Source: Micavibrio_B sp044238965
GTDB taxonomy: Bacteria > Pseudomonadota > Alphaproteobacteria > Micavibrionales > Micavibrionaceae
Reading direction: 5' to 3'
DNA length: 31,226 bases
NCBI GenBank assembly: GCA_044238965.1
Contig: JBIICJ010000014.1
Location: forward strand, 1 to 31,226
The translations under genes were made by a program, and so were the position numbers. Below the pieces are notes generated by a model. The model made no database searches. It was not told the DNA's origin and saw only the letters and a program-made list of their open reading frames with translations. Below, one piece after another: positions 23,588 to 31,226 of the stretch. The stretch's first letter is position 1; each line of letters starts with the position of its first letter.

Positions 23588-23659
23588 GGGTGATCTCCTT
23601 TTATTTGATTAAATTAATAGAATTTAATGTTTTTTTCAATAGTTGGCATTCGTCTGCAC

Positions 23660-24247
23660 TCAAGCTGCGGCGCGAATACGCTTTGCCATTATATTGATAG
23701 CTTCTGTATAGGCCTTTATTTCTTCGGATAATACACGATCATTTAACGTGTCTTCGGTGTCGGTAGGGTAAACATCAATTATCCTTTGCACCAGAATTGG
23801 CCCGTCATCCAATTCTGGTGTCACAATATGAACGGTACACCCATGTTGAACGTCGCCTGATTTCAAAACTTGTTTATGGGTATGAAGACCCTTGTGCTTG
23901 GGAAGTAGGGATGGGTGGATATTAATGACGCGCCCATCATAGGGCGTAATAAATATGGGTGTGAGAACGCGCATAAATCCCGCCAAGCAAATTAGATCTA
24001 AATCATATCCCTGACAAATTTTTAATAATTCACGATCAAAATCTTCACGCGTTGCAAAATGTTTATGATTGATAACATGGGCGGGAATATTTGCCTTTGC
24101 CGCGCGCGTTAATGCAAATGAATTTTCATTATTGGAAATGACAGTAACAACACGGGCATGGCATGTGCCATTAGCGCAATTATCAATGATAGCTTGTAAA
24201 TTTGTACCGTGACCTGATACAAAAACCGCTATATTTAACGTGTCCAT
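23660..24247 (-). CDS. purN: Phosphoribosylglycinamide formyltransferase
   Basis: A 195-residue cytoplasmic enzyme of de novo purine synthesis that transfers a formyl group from 10-formyltetrahydrofolate to GAR. Visible are the phosphate-binding loop SGHGTNLQAI near the start, LICLAGFMRVLTP, the catalytic INIHPSLLPKHKG (Asn and His), and the catalytic Asp in ELDDGPILVQR. I start it at the ATG at 24247, preceded by GGGA, rather than at an in-frame TTG four codons upstream. That start overlaps the end of purM by 13 nt, so the two are translated from one mRNA and probably coupled. Length fits the family. Confidence 0.96.
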   Translation of the reverse strand: MDTLNIAVFVSGHGTNLQAIIDNCANGTCHARVVTVISNNENSFALTRAAKANIPAHVINHKHFATREDFDRELLKICQGYDLDLICLAGFMRVLTPIFITPYDGRVINIHPSLLPKHKGLHTHKQVLKSGDVQHGCTVHIVTPELDDGPILVQRIIDVYPTDTEDTLNDRVLSEEIKAYTEAINIMAKRIRAAA

Positions 24248-25302
24248 TGCGCATCCCAATGATTGATAACAACGCGCTCTTGTGATGTTGTTTTATTAAT
24301 AACGCCAATACGTGATACAGTTTCACCATTTGCCGTTAATGTTTTTGTAACATGATCAACATCATTTTCATTGACAATCACGGCCATACCAATACCGCAA
24401 TTAAATGTGCGCGCCATATCTTCGGGTGATACATCCCCGCGCTCTTTCAACCATGTAAAGATGGGTTGAATATTCCAAGATCCACCATTTAGAGTAGCAC
24501 CCAAACCTTCGGGTAAAATGCGCGGAATATTTTCGAGTAATCCACCGCCTGTGATATGCGCCAAACCTTTGATAGTTTTTGTTGGGGCTTTTAATAATGG
24601 CAAAAGTGACGCCACGTAAATACGTGTAGGGGTGAGTAATAAATCAGTCATGTTAATTGAGGAATCAAAAGGGGTAGGCGCATCATAACGAAGACCGCTA
24701 CGATCTAAAATATGGCGTACCAAAGAGTAACCATTTGAATGAATACCCGAAGATGCCAAACCCAAAATAATATCACCTTCGGCAATGGTTGCGCCCGTTA
24801 GCATATTTTCACGTTCAACCGCGCCAACGGCAAAGCCCGCCAAATCATAATCGCCTGAATTATATAACCCTGGCATTTCGGCTGTCTCACCGCCAATCAA
24901 AGAACAGCCCGCCATCTCACAGCCCGTAGCGATTGATTGAATAACCGTAGCGGCATGATCAACGCTTAAACGTGAGGTTGCAAAATAATCAAGAAAGAAT
25001 AAGGGTTCTGCGCCCTGTACGATCAAATCATTCACGCACATTGCTACTAAATCTTGGCCAATATGCTTATGACAGTCTGTTTCAATCGCGATCTTAAGCT
25101 TTGTGCCCACGCCATCTGTGGACGACACCAGTACAGGGTCTTTGTAACCCGTTGCTTTGAGGTCGAAAAACGCGCCAAATCCACCAATATTTCCCATATT
25201 GCCAGTGCGCATTGTTGCCTTGGCATAAGGTTTAATGCGGTTTACCAATTCATTCCCCGCCTCGATATCAACACCAGCCTGTTTATAAGCATTCTGTTTC
25301 AT
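24235..25302 (-). CDS. purM: Phosphoribosylformylglycinamidine cyclo-ligase (AIR synthetase)
   Basis: A 355-residue enzyme that closes the imidazole ring of AIR with ATP in purine synthesis. Recognisable family blocks are YKQAGVDIEAGNELV at the start, GGFGAFFDLK, VSSTDGVGTKLKIA (nucleotide loop), IGQDLVAMCVNDLIVQGAEPLFFLDYFA, LIGGETAEMPGLY, and HITGGGLLENIPRILP. Full length. It is first in a two-gene unit with purN and is divergent from the DUF2066 gene. The 50 nt between 25302 and 25353 must hold both promoters. Confidence 0.97.
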   Translation of the reverse strand: MKQNAYKQAGVDIEAGNELVNRIKPYAKATMRTGNMGNIGGFGAFFDLKATGYKDPVLVSSTDGVGTKLKIAIETDCHKHIGQDLVAMCVNDLIVQGAEPLFFLDYFATSRLSVDHAATVIQSIATGCEMAGCSLIGGETAEMPGLYNSGDYDLAGFAVGAVERENMLTGATIAEGDIILGLASSGIHSNGYSLVRHILDRSGLRYDAPTPFDSSINMTDLLLTPTRIYVASLLPLLKAPTKTIKGLAHITGGGLLENIPRILPEGLGATLNGGSWNIQPIFTWLKERGDVSPEDMARTFNCGIGMAVIVNENDVDHVTKTLTANGETVSRIGVINKTTSQERVVINHWDAQWTR

Positions 25303-25352
25303 TGGAATTTCGCCTCATCTCACGCTATAAGCATATAGTTTTCAAATATTTT

Positions 25353-26573
25353 ATGAACTTGATAGTCAGTGCCTTGTTATTTAACGCGTTTACGTGGGGG
25401 CGTATAGCCCTCTTGTGCATTTTATGTACGATTTTTACAGCCATTTCTCCCGTAAATGCGTTGGCCAATGCCTATGAAGTGCGTAATGTGAAGGTTGATG
25501 TCGTGGCACAATCATCGCTTGAGGCGCGGGATAAAGCATTCCGCCAAGCGCAACGCGACGCGTTTCAAACGATGGCTTCACGTTTTCTCGAGGGAGATGA
25601 ATTAAAAAATTTCAAAGCGCCCGAATTTGAGAAAATTGCGCGCATGGTGCGCGATGTAGAATTAGTAAGCGAGCAATCATCATCACGCCGTTATGTTGGT
25701 GTTTTTAACATTCGATTTAAATCATCTTCGTTGAAAAATCACTTTGGTAAATCACCACTCGAAAAATTTACCACTGAAGATGAGAGTGTAAAATCAGGGG
25801 CATTGGTTTTACCGTTCTTTCAACAAAATGGAAAAACGCATATTTGGGATACAAAACAAAATCCATTTTTAAAAACATTGCGCGCTCAGATTGGCAAAGA
25901 TTTTGTTGTGCCGCAGGGTGATATGCTTGATGTGATGGATATACGCACCGATTATATTTCATCTTATAACAATGGCCTAACCAAACGTATTCGTGGACGT
26001 TATGGATCGCCTGAGGTGATTGTGTTGCTTGCGCGTTATGATTCGACCAAAAATCCACCGATGGAAGTTGATTTTTACCGCACCGATAAAAAGAAATTAC
26101 AATTGACCAAAACATTAATGTTCAAAGTCACATCAGAAAAAACATTAGGGCAATTTTTTGAAACTATCTCGAATGTGGTGATTGCGGAATTAAATGGCAA
26201 TTGGCGTAATGATGCCCCCAAGCCACCCGAATTCCAACAAATTTTAAATACTGAAGCAAAGCAAGCGGATGATCGTAAACCATACAATCCTGCACAATCA
26301 GAACCTGTGCGCGGTGAAACCTATAAACCGCAATCGGGTACAGCAAAGGCAGTCATTCAATTCCAATCGTTACAGGAATGGATGTCTATTCGCCGTGATA
26401 TTTCATCAACACCTGCCATTTCTGGTTTACGCGTTTTAAATTTACGTACCTTTGAAACGGATGTTGATATTTCATTTATTGATGAACAATCAATGGTCAA
26501 TAATTTAACGGCGCGTGGTTATGTTGTTCGTCAAACAGGCGCCTCATCTTATTTGATTATGCGGGCGCGATAA
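25353..26573 (+). CDS. DUF2066-type exported protein
   Basis: A 406-residue protein with a long N-terminal hydrophobic region (about 1-38) read as a signal peptide or anchor, ending near NALANA, followed by a periplasmic domain. The block AYEVRNVKVDVVAQSSLEARDKAFRQAQRDAF matches the start of the DUF2066 family, which lies beside purM/hdaA in many alphaproteobacteria. No enzymatic motif is visible and the family's function is not known to me. The last 75 residues (FQSLQEWMSIRRDISSTPAI, then short strands) look like a small separate alpha/beta domain. I start it at the ATG at 25353; the open frame reaches a TTG at 25302 inside the purM start, which is less likely. No good ribosome-binding site is seen. 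hdaA begins 3 nt after its stop, so they form one transcript. Confidence 0.78.
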   Translation: MNLIVSALLFNAFTWGRIALLCILCTIFTAISPVNALANAYEVRNVKVDVVAQSSLEARDKAFRQAQRDAFQTMASRFLEGDELKNFKAPEFEKIARMVRDVELVSEQSSSRRYVGVFNIRFKSSSLKNHFGKSPLEKFTTEDESVKSGALVLPFFQQNGKTHIWDTKQNPFLKTLRAQIGKDFVVPQGDMLDVMDIRTDYISSYNNGLTKRIRGRYGSPEVIVLLARYDSTKNPPMEVDFYRTDKKKLQLTKTLMFKVTSEKTLGQFFETISNVVIAELNGNWRNDAPKPPEFQQILNTEAKQADDRKPYNPAQSEPVRGETYKPQSGTAKAVIQFQSLQEWMSIRRDISSTPAISGLRVLNLRTFETDVDISFIDEQSMVNNLTARGYVVRQTGASSYLIMRAR

Positions 26574-26576
26574 CGC

Positions 26577-27275
26577 ATGACAGCAACATCAAAACAAATT
26601 CCGCTTGATCTCAATTTTCGTCCCGCATATCGCCGTGAGGATTTGTTTGTGGGTGATTCCAACAAAGATGCCATTGCGATGATTGATATATGGCCGCAAT
26701 GGCCTGCGCCGTGCTTGATTGTGTATGGTGATGAAGGAAGCGGGAAACGTCATTTAGCGTCTGTCTGGCAAAACATTAGTCATGCGCGCAGTTTTTCGGG
26801 GCAAGAATTTTCATCATATGATATCGCGGAAGTGATCGAAACCCCACAAAATATAGTTGTTCATCAATTGCATTTATTGGCGGGTGATCGTGACCAAGAA
26901 GAAAAATTATTTCATTTGTATAATAAATTTTTCTTATCAAAATCCCATTCAATTTTATTGACATCACGCGTTGCGCCCAACCGTTTAAAATTTTTAACGC
27001 CTGATTTATTGTCACGTTTGGCATCATGTCCGCACGTGCATATTGATTTACCATCCGAAGATTTGATTGAAAATATTATTGGCAAACAATTATATGATCA
27101 TGGCATGGTGATTTCGCCGGAATTATTATCATATGCGTCATCATTAATTGGGCGATCATGGCGGTTGGCAAAATTATTTGTGGGCGGATTACATCAATAT
27201 AATCTCATTCATAAAAAACCAATTACGCAAAAATTAATTCGTGAAATTTTGATCGAAAGCGAAGATGTGGATTGA
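26577..27275 (+). CDS. hdaA: DnaA-like regulator of replication initiation (HdaA/Hda)
   Basis: A 232-residue DnaA-family AAA+ protein lacking DnaA's DNA-binding domain. Bound to the sliding clamp it promotes hydrolysis of DnaA-ATP and so limits re-initiation. The N-terminus contains the clamp-binding motif QIPLDLNF (7-14), and the Walker A loop is GDEGSGKRH (51-59). Walker B is weak, around VVHQLHLLAGD, with His-Leu in place of the usual Asp-Asp/Asp-Glu, as is frequent in this family. Sensor 1 is near HSILLTSR and sensor 2 near GRSWRLAKLF. It sits 3 nt after the DUF2066 gene and 2 nt before glk, so the three are probably one operon. Confidence 0.9.
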   Translation: MTATSKQIPLDLNFRPAYRREDLFVGDSNKDAIAMIDIWPQWPAPCLIVYGDEGSGKRHLASVWQNISHARSFSGQEFSSYDIAEVIETPQNIVVHQLHLLAGDRDQEEKLFHLYNKFFLSKSHSILLTSRVAPNRLKFLTPDLLSRLASCPHVHIDLPSEDLIENIIGKQLYDHGMVISPELLSYASSLIGRSWRLAKLFVGGLHQYNLIHKKPITQKLIREILIESEDVD

Positions 27276-27277
27276 TC

Positions 27278-28240
27278 ATGACATTATGTTTGATCGCAGA
27301 TATTGGCGGTACCAATGCACGGTTTGCATTTACGCAAGATAATAAAATTGTGGCGCAAAAAGATTATAAATGCGCTGATTTTGTAACAATTATCAATGCG
27401 GCACGTGCGTTTATAAATGATCATCAAACGCATGGAACACCTGATATTGCTGTGTTTGCCGTGGCAGGGCCTGTGAATGGCGATCAGATTGATTTGACAA
27501 ATATATCATGGAAATTTTCATGTGCGGAAGTTCAGCGTGTCCTAAATTTAAAAATATTTGAAGTGATTAATGATTTCAAAGCGGTTGCTTTGGGTGTGAC
27601 GCATATTGATCAGAAATATATCAAAACAATATACGATGTGCCCCGCATTGACCAAAGACCAATCGGTATTTTAGGTGTAGGCACAGGTCTGGGTGTCGCC
27701 AGTTTGGTGCATGACGGCGTACGATATATTGCTGTTGAAGGAGAAGGCGGTCATGTGACCATGCCCGCGCGCGCACAACGTGAATTTGATATTTTTCAAA
27801 AATTACTCAATAAATATTCGCATATTTCTGCGGAGCGTGTATGCTCCGGTAAAGGGATTGAAAATTTATATCATGCGATCTGTGCACTTGATAACATCAC
27901 GCCAATTGAAAATGCAAAAGCCGAAATTATTTCACAAAAAGCGATTGATAAATTATGTCCTGTCTGTGCTGAAGTGATGGATTTAATGTGTGCATTTCTG
28001 GGGCGTGTCACTGGTAATTTAGCACTGATTTTAAAGGCTGAAGGCGGCATGTATATCGCGGGTGGGATCCCGCCGAAATTAGGTGAATATTTCTTTCGCT
28101 CGCGGTTTGTAGATGAATACACATCCAAAGGCCGCATGAGTGATGTGGTGAAATCAATTCCCGTTTTTATGATTGATCATCCATCGGTCGGGATGGTGGG
28201 GTTGCAACACCGCGCTCACGAATTAGCACAGAAATTATAA
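27278..28240 (+). CDS. glk: Glucokinase
   Basis: A 320-residue ATP-dependent glucokinase of the bacterial Glk family, making glucose-6-phosphate in the cytoplasm. Key blocks are LIADIGGTNARFAF (phosphate 1 loop, about 5-18), AVAGPVNGDQIDLTNISW, EVINDFKAVALGV (catalytic Asp region), GILGVGTGLGVASLV, EGEGGHVTMPA (EGGH at 156-159, glucose binding), and MYIAGGIPPKLGEYF near the C-terminus. I use the ATG at 27278, 2 nt after the hdaA stop; a TTG two codons earlier would overlap that stop. Its end overlaps the end of rnd by 6 nt, with both TAA stops inside the overlap. Confidence 0.95.
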   Translation: MTLCLIADIGGTNARFAFTQDNKIVAQKDYKCADFVTIINAARAFINDHQTHGTPDIAVFAVAGPVNGDQIDLTNISWKFSCAEVQRVLNLKIFEVINDFKAVALGVTHIDQKYIKTIYDVPRIDQRPIGILGVGTGLGVASLVHDGVRYIAVEGEGGHVTMPARAQREFDIFQKLLNKYSHISAERVCSGKGIENLYHAICALDNITPIENAKAEIISQKAIDKLCPVCAEVMDLMCAFLGRVTGNLALILKAEGGMYIAGGIPPKLGEYFFRSRFVDEYTSKGRMSDVVKSIPVFMIDHPSVGMVGLQHRAHELAQKL

Positions 28241-29383
28241 ATCCAAGATAGTAATGTGATTATCTTTTAATGTAAGTGCAATTTCACCGCGCAATAATTT
28301 ATGTGCGACATTGCCAAAAATTTCAAACCGCCACCCGCGATTAATATTATGATCACCATCGGGTGATTGCACAAATTCTTCGATATCATCGGTATCCGCA
28401 ATTAATTTTGATGCCATGTTTTCTTTATTCGCGATAATTTTCAAAAGAACCTTTAGCATTTCAGATGATGCTGCATAACGTGCATGCAGGAATTTTTTAA
28501 CAGGTAGAGTGGGGGCTTTTTCAAGTGGTGTATGCGATGCCGCACGCAATACATCCAAAATAATTTTACCAAATTTCCCACGCGCCATATCGGGGGTGAT
28601 GGCGCGAATTCCGCCTAATTCTTCGGGGGTTTGCGGGCGTTGATAGGCTAGATCAAGCAAGGTTTCATCTTTTAAAATCCGCGCGCGGGGAACATCTTTT
28701 TGTTGCGCCTCAACCTCGCGCCATTCGGCTAAGGCTTGGAGAGCAATCAGATCATGCGGCTTTGCGCTTTTGACTTTCAATCGTTGCCATGCGAGATGTG
28801 GATGTTGGTCATAGGTGGTGGGGTCGGTTAGATATTCAATTTCCTCGCGCACCCATTCGGTACGATTTGTTTGATTCAATTTTTTATTGAGATAACGATA
28901 CACATCAACTAATAAACGCACATCATCGGCGGCATAATTTAATTGTTTGGGAGACAATGGGCGGCGTGACCAATCAGTAAATTGCGATGATTTATCGGGG
29001 CGGTTACCCGTGACTTCATGCACCAGAGAGTCAAACCCAACCTGATCACCAAATCCGCATACCATTGCGGCGATTTGTGTATCAAATAATGGCGTAACCA
29101 TTTTACCCGATTTTTGATAGACAATTTCTAAATCTTGTTTGGCGGCGTGGAAAATTTTTAATACGGGTTTTTCGGTCAATAATTCCCACAGTGGTTTCAA
29201 ATCAATATCGGTTAAGGTATCAATCAGGAATGACTTTTGATCAGGCCCCGATAATTGTACCAAGCATAGGCGCGAGTAATAGGTGCGATCCCGCAGGAAT
29301 TCAGTATCCACAGTGATGAATTGTTCTGTGCTTAATTGTTGGCAAATATGGGTTAATTCATTGGAATCGGTGATATATCGCAT
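28235..29383 (-). CDS. rnd: Ribonuclease D
   Basis: A 382-residue DEDDy-type 3'-5' exoribonuclease that trims tRNA precursors. The exonuclease motifs are intact: Exo I has Asp26 and Glu28 (TVDTEFLRDRTY), Exo II has the Asp of FHAAKQDLEIVY, and Exo III has the Tyr and Asp of LNYAADDVRLLVDVY. An HRDC domain follows (about 208-290; ALAEWREVEAQQKDVPRARIL), then a C-terminal region as in the family. The gene is divergent from aspS with 75 nt between starts, an arrangement common in alphaproteobacteria, and converges on glk. Confidence 0.96.
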   Translation of the reverse strand: MRYITDSNELTHICQQLSTEQFITVDTEFLRDRTYYSRLCLVQLSGPDQKSFLIDTLTDIDLKPLWELLTEKPVLKIFHAAKQDLEIVYQKSGKMVTPLFDTQIAAMVCGFGDQVGFDSLVHEVTGNRPDKSSQFTDWSRRPLSPKQLNYAADDVRLLVDVYRYLNKKLNQTNRTEWVREEIEYLTDPTTYDQHPHLAWQRLKVKSAKPHDLIALQALAEWREVEAQQKDVPRARILKDETLLDLAYQRPQTPEELGGIRAITPDMARGKFGKIILDVLRAASHTPLEKAPTLPVKKFLHARYAASSEMLKVLLKIIANKENMASKLIADTDDIEEFVQSPDGDHNINRGWRFEIFGNVAHKLLRGEIALTLKDNHITILDL

Positions 29384-29394
29384 ATAGAAAGGTC

Positions 29395-29423
29395 TTTAAA
29401 AACGAGATTAACTTTGGTATAAG
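29395..29423 (+). promoter_or_regulatory. Possible aspS promoter
   Basis: TTTAAA (29395-29400) and TATAAG (29418-29423) are spaced by 17 bp, matching 4 and 5 of 6 consensus bases. Start would be near 29430, leaving a leader of about 30 nt with an AAGAGA ribosome-binding site at 29442-29447. Confidence 0.38.
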
Positions 29424-29458
29424 ATTGTCACATTCAGACATTAAGAGAAAGTATAAAA

Positions 29459-31226
29459 ATGCACGCCTATAGAAGCCATAATTGTGGAGAGTTACGCAAG
29501 ACCCATGCTGGGGAAACGGTCAAATTATCAGGATGGGTTCACCGCATCCGCGACCATGGCGGCGTTTTATTCATTGATTTGCGTGACACATTCGGTGTGA
29601 CACAATGCGTTGTTGATCAAGACTCGCCTTTATTGGCTGATGTTTCCACATGGCGTAACGAATCGGTTGTGACATTAGAGGGCAATGTCCGCGCCCGCCC
29701 CAATGAAACAGCCAATACGCGTTTGGCAACGGGTGAGATTGAAATTTATGTGACATCAGCAATTTTACAATCAGCCGCCGATGTGATTCCATTCCAAGTG
29801 GCGGAAGAAGATCAAGCGGGTGAAGATATTCGCCTTCGTTATCGTTATCTCGATTTACGACGCGAGGCGATGCATAAACGCATTCGCTTGCGTAACAATG
29901 TGATCGCATCAATGCGTAAACGTATGTGGGATGCGGGGTTCCAAGAATTTAATACACCAATCTTGACCGCATCATCACCCGAAGGTGCGCGCGATTTCTT
30001 GGTGCCATCACGTATGCACCCTGGGAAATTTTATGCGTTGCCTCAAGCTCCACAACAATTCAAACAATTATTGATGATGTCAGGTTTTGATCGTTATTTT
30101 CAAATCGCGCCATGTTTCCGCGATGAAGATGGACGTGCCGATCGTTTGGCAGAATTTTATCAACTCGATGTTGAATTTTCATTCGTCACACAAGATGATA
30201 TTTTCAAAACCATGGAAGGTGTGGTCGCACCTTTATTTGCTGAATTTGGTGATTATACAGGCGAAAAACACACCATTACCCAAACGCCATGGCCGCATAT
30301 TAAATACAAAGATGCGATGTTAAAATATGGGTCTGATAAACCGGATTTGCGTAACCCATTGGTGATTTGTGATGTGACCGATGTGTTTAACCGCGATGAT
30401 GTCACATTCAATGCCTTTAAATCAGTGATCTCTTCGGGCGGCGTGGTGCGTGCTATTCGCGCGCCCAAAGTTGCTGATCGTCCGCGCAGTTTCTTTGATA
30501 AATTAAATGACTGGGCGCGCGGCGAAGGTGCGGTTGGTTTGGGTTACATCGTTTATGATGGCGGTGAAGGCAAAGGGCCAATTGCAAAATTTGTTCCTGC
30601 TGACGCGATGAATGAATTGGTCAAGGCCGCAGGTTTAGAAAATGGTGATGCTGTATTTTTTGTGTGTGACAAAGAATTATCTGCCGCGAAAATGGCGGGC
30701 AAGGCACGCGATAAAATTTGCGATGATATGGAGATCCGCGAACGCGGCACATATAAATTCTGTTGGATCGTTGATTTCCCGATGTATGAATATGATGAAA
30801 AAGCCAAGAAAATTGACTTCTCACATAACCCATTCTCCATGCCACAAGGCGGTTTAGAGGCTTTAAATACGCAAGATCCATTAACCATCAACGCCTTCCA
30901 ATATGATTGCGTGTGCAATGGGTATGAATTGTGCTCTGGTGCTATTCGTAACCACAAACCCGAAATCATGGCGCGCGCTTTTGAAATTGCGGGTTATGGC
31001 GCAGATGTATTAGAGGCCAAATTTGGCGGCATGTTGAATGCGATGCGTTACGGCGCGCCACCACACGGTGGATGTGCATTCGGCGTGGATCGTATCGTGA
31101 TGATTTTTGCGCAAGAGCCAAATTTACGCGAAGTTTATCCATTCGTGATGAATGGTGCATTCGAAGATCCGTTAATGTCGGCACCATCGAATGTGACACC
31201 CGAACAATTACGCGATCTACATATCA
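29459..31226 (+). CDS. aspS: Aspartyl-tRNA synthetase, probably non-discriminating (3' end cut by window)
   Basis: A class IIb synthetase; 589 codons are present and the frame is still open at the window edge, which falls in the family's last few residues (EQLRDLHI). The N-terminal OB-fold anticodon domain holds GWVHRIRDHGGVLFIDLRD. Motif 2 is visible around CFRDEDGRADRLAEFYQLDVEFSF, the bacterial GAD insertion around 290-410, and motif 3 in GVDRIVM. His33 in RDHGG is the residue linked to AspRSs that charge both tRNA-Asp and tRNA-Asn; discriminating enzymes usually have Leu there. With GatCAB, such an enzyme makes Asn-tRNA indirectly, which is usual in alphaproteobacteria. It starts at the ATG at 29459, after AAGAGA, and is divergent from rnd. 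Confidence 0.96.
   Translation, partial: MHAYRSHNCGELRKTHAGETVKLSGWVHRIRDHGGVLFIDLRDTFGVTQCVVDQDSPLLADVSTWRNESVVTLEGNVRARPNETANTRLATGEIEIYVTSAILQSAADVIPFQVAEEDQAGEDIRLRYRYLDLRREAMHKRIRLRNNVIASMRKRMWDAGFQEFNTPILTASSPEGARDFLVPSRMHPGKFYALPQAPQQFKQLLMMSGFDRYFQIAPCFRDEDGRADRLAEFYQLDVEFSFVTQDDIFKTMEGVVAPLFAEFGDYTGEKHTITQTPWPHIKYKDAMLKYGSDKPDLRNPLVICDVTDVFNRDDVTFNAFKSVISSGGVVRAIRAPKVADRPRSFFDKLNDWARGEGAVGLGYIVYDGGEGKGPIAKFVPADAMNELVKAAGLENGDAVFFVCDKELSAAKMAGKARDKICDDMEIRERGTYKFCWIVDFPMYEYDEKAKKIDFSHNPFSMPQGGLEALNTQDPLTINAFQYDCVCNGYELCSGAIRNHKPEIMARAFEIAGYGADVLEAKFGGMLNAMRYGAPPHGGCAFGVDRIVMIFAQEPNLREVYPFVMNGAFEDPLMSAPSNVTPEQLRDLHI

Noticed and set aside
1..31226. CRISPR arrays, tRNA genes, insertion sequences, prophage or toxin-antitoxin pairs.
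   Set aside because: No regularly spaced repeats, cloverleaf-like intergenic sequence, transposase or integrase motifs were found; gaps are short and accounted for.

Overview
The window reads as a chromosomal segment of an alphaproteobacterium of moderate to low GC. The lineage call rests on gene content and order: an ETF-ubiquinone oxidoreductase / TPR lipoprotein / ispE operon divergent from a family-4-like uracil-DNA glycosylase; purM-purN divergent from a DUF2066 gene and a DnaA-like hdaA; rnd divergent from aspS; a 48-residue aa3-oxidase subunit IV; and an AspRS of the type that usually works with GatCAB. A free-living relative of Rhodospirillales or Micavibrionales is my guess, not a demonstrated placement. 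I saw no rRNA, tRNA, CRISPR array, insertion sequence, phage gene or integrase.

Layout. 1-2804 (+) is visibly AT-rich and carries signalling and envelope genes: the 3' end of a degenerate receiver protein, a CBS-pair protein, and a KdpE/OmpR-type regulator whose phospho-acceptor Asp is Asn, in a two-gene operon with an LpxR-type lipid A 3'-O-deacylase. A perfect 15-bp hairpin separates this from katG (-). 5270-6264 (-) is the glutathione-dependent formaldehyde locus: fghA is intact, but the gene before it is a 51-codon in-frame scar of class III alcohol dehydrogenase, keeping the family's first and last residues with roughly 320 removed. 6440-8485 (+) encodes a large coiled-coil / transmembrane / Sel1-repeat protein with PodJ-like architecture. 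8492-12842 (-) is the etfQO-TPR-ispE operon, and 12893-13750 (+) the uracil-DNA glycosylase. 13751-14464 is an AT-rich stretch with one small orphan gene and a cluster of TAAGTATT-type motifs. 14465-18760 (+) holds a membrane-anchored lytic transglycosylase and alaS. 18769-19719 (-) is a solo RelA/SpoT-like protein. ndk (+) converges with a 985-residue 7TM hybrid histidine kinase (-). Then come the small cytochrome oxidase subunit, purN, purM (-), DUF2066, hdaA, glk (+), rnd (-) and aspS (+, cut by the window end just before its stop).

Themes. Several genes concern the envelope (LpxR, the Sel1/PodJ-like protein, lytic transglycosylase, TPR lipoprotein). Others concern oxidative or aldehyde stress (KatG, FghA), nucleotides and translation (Ndk, PurM/N, AlaS, AspS, the RelA/SpoT-like protein) and replication control (HdaA). 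The points most worth a second look are the miniature alcohol dehydrogenase abutting fghA, the Asp-to-Asn regulator coupled to a lipid A deacylase, and the RelA/SpoT-like orphan between alaS and ndk. No clearly new multi-gene system could be proven from sequence alone.
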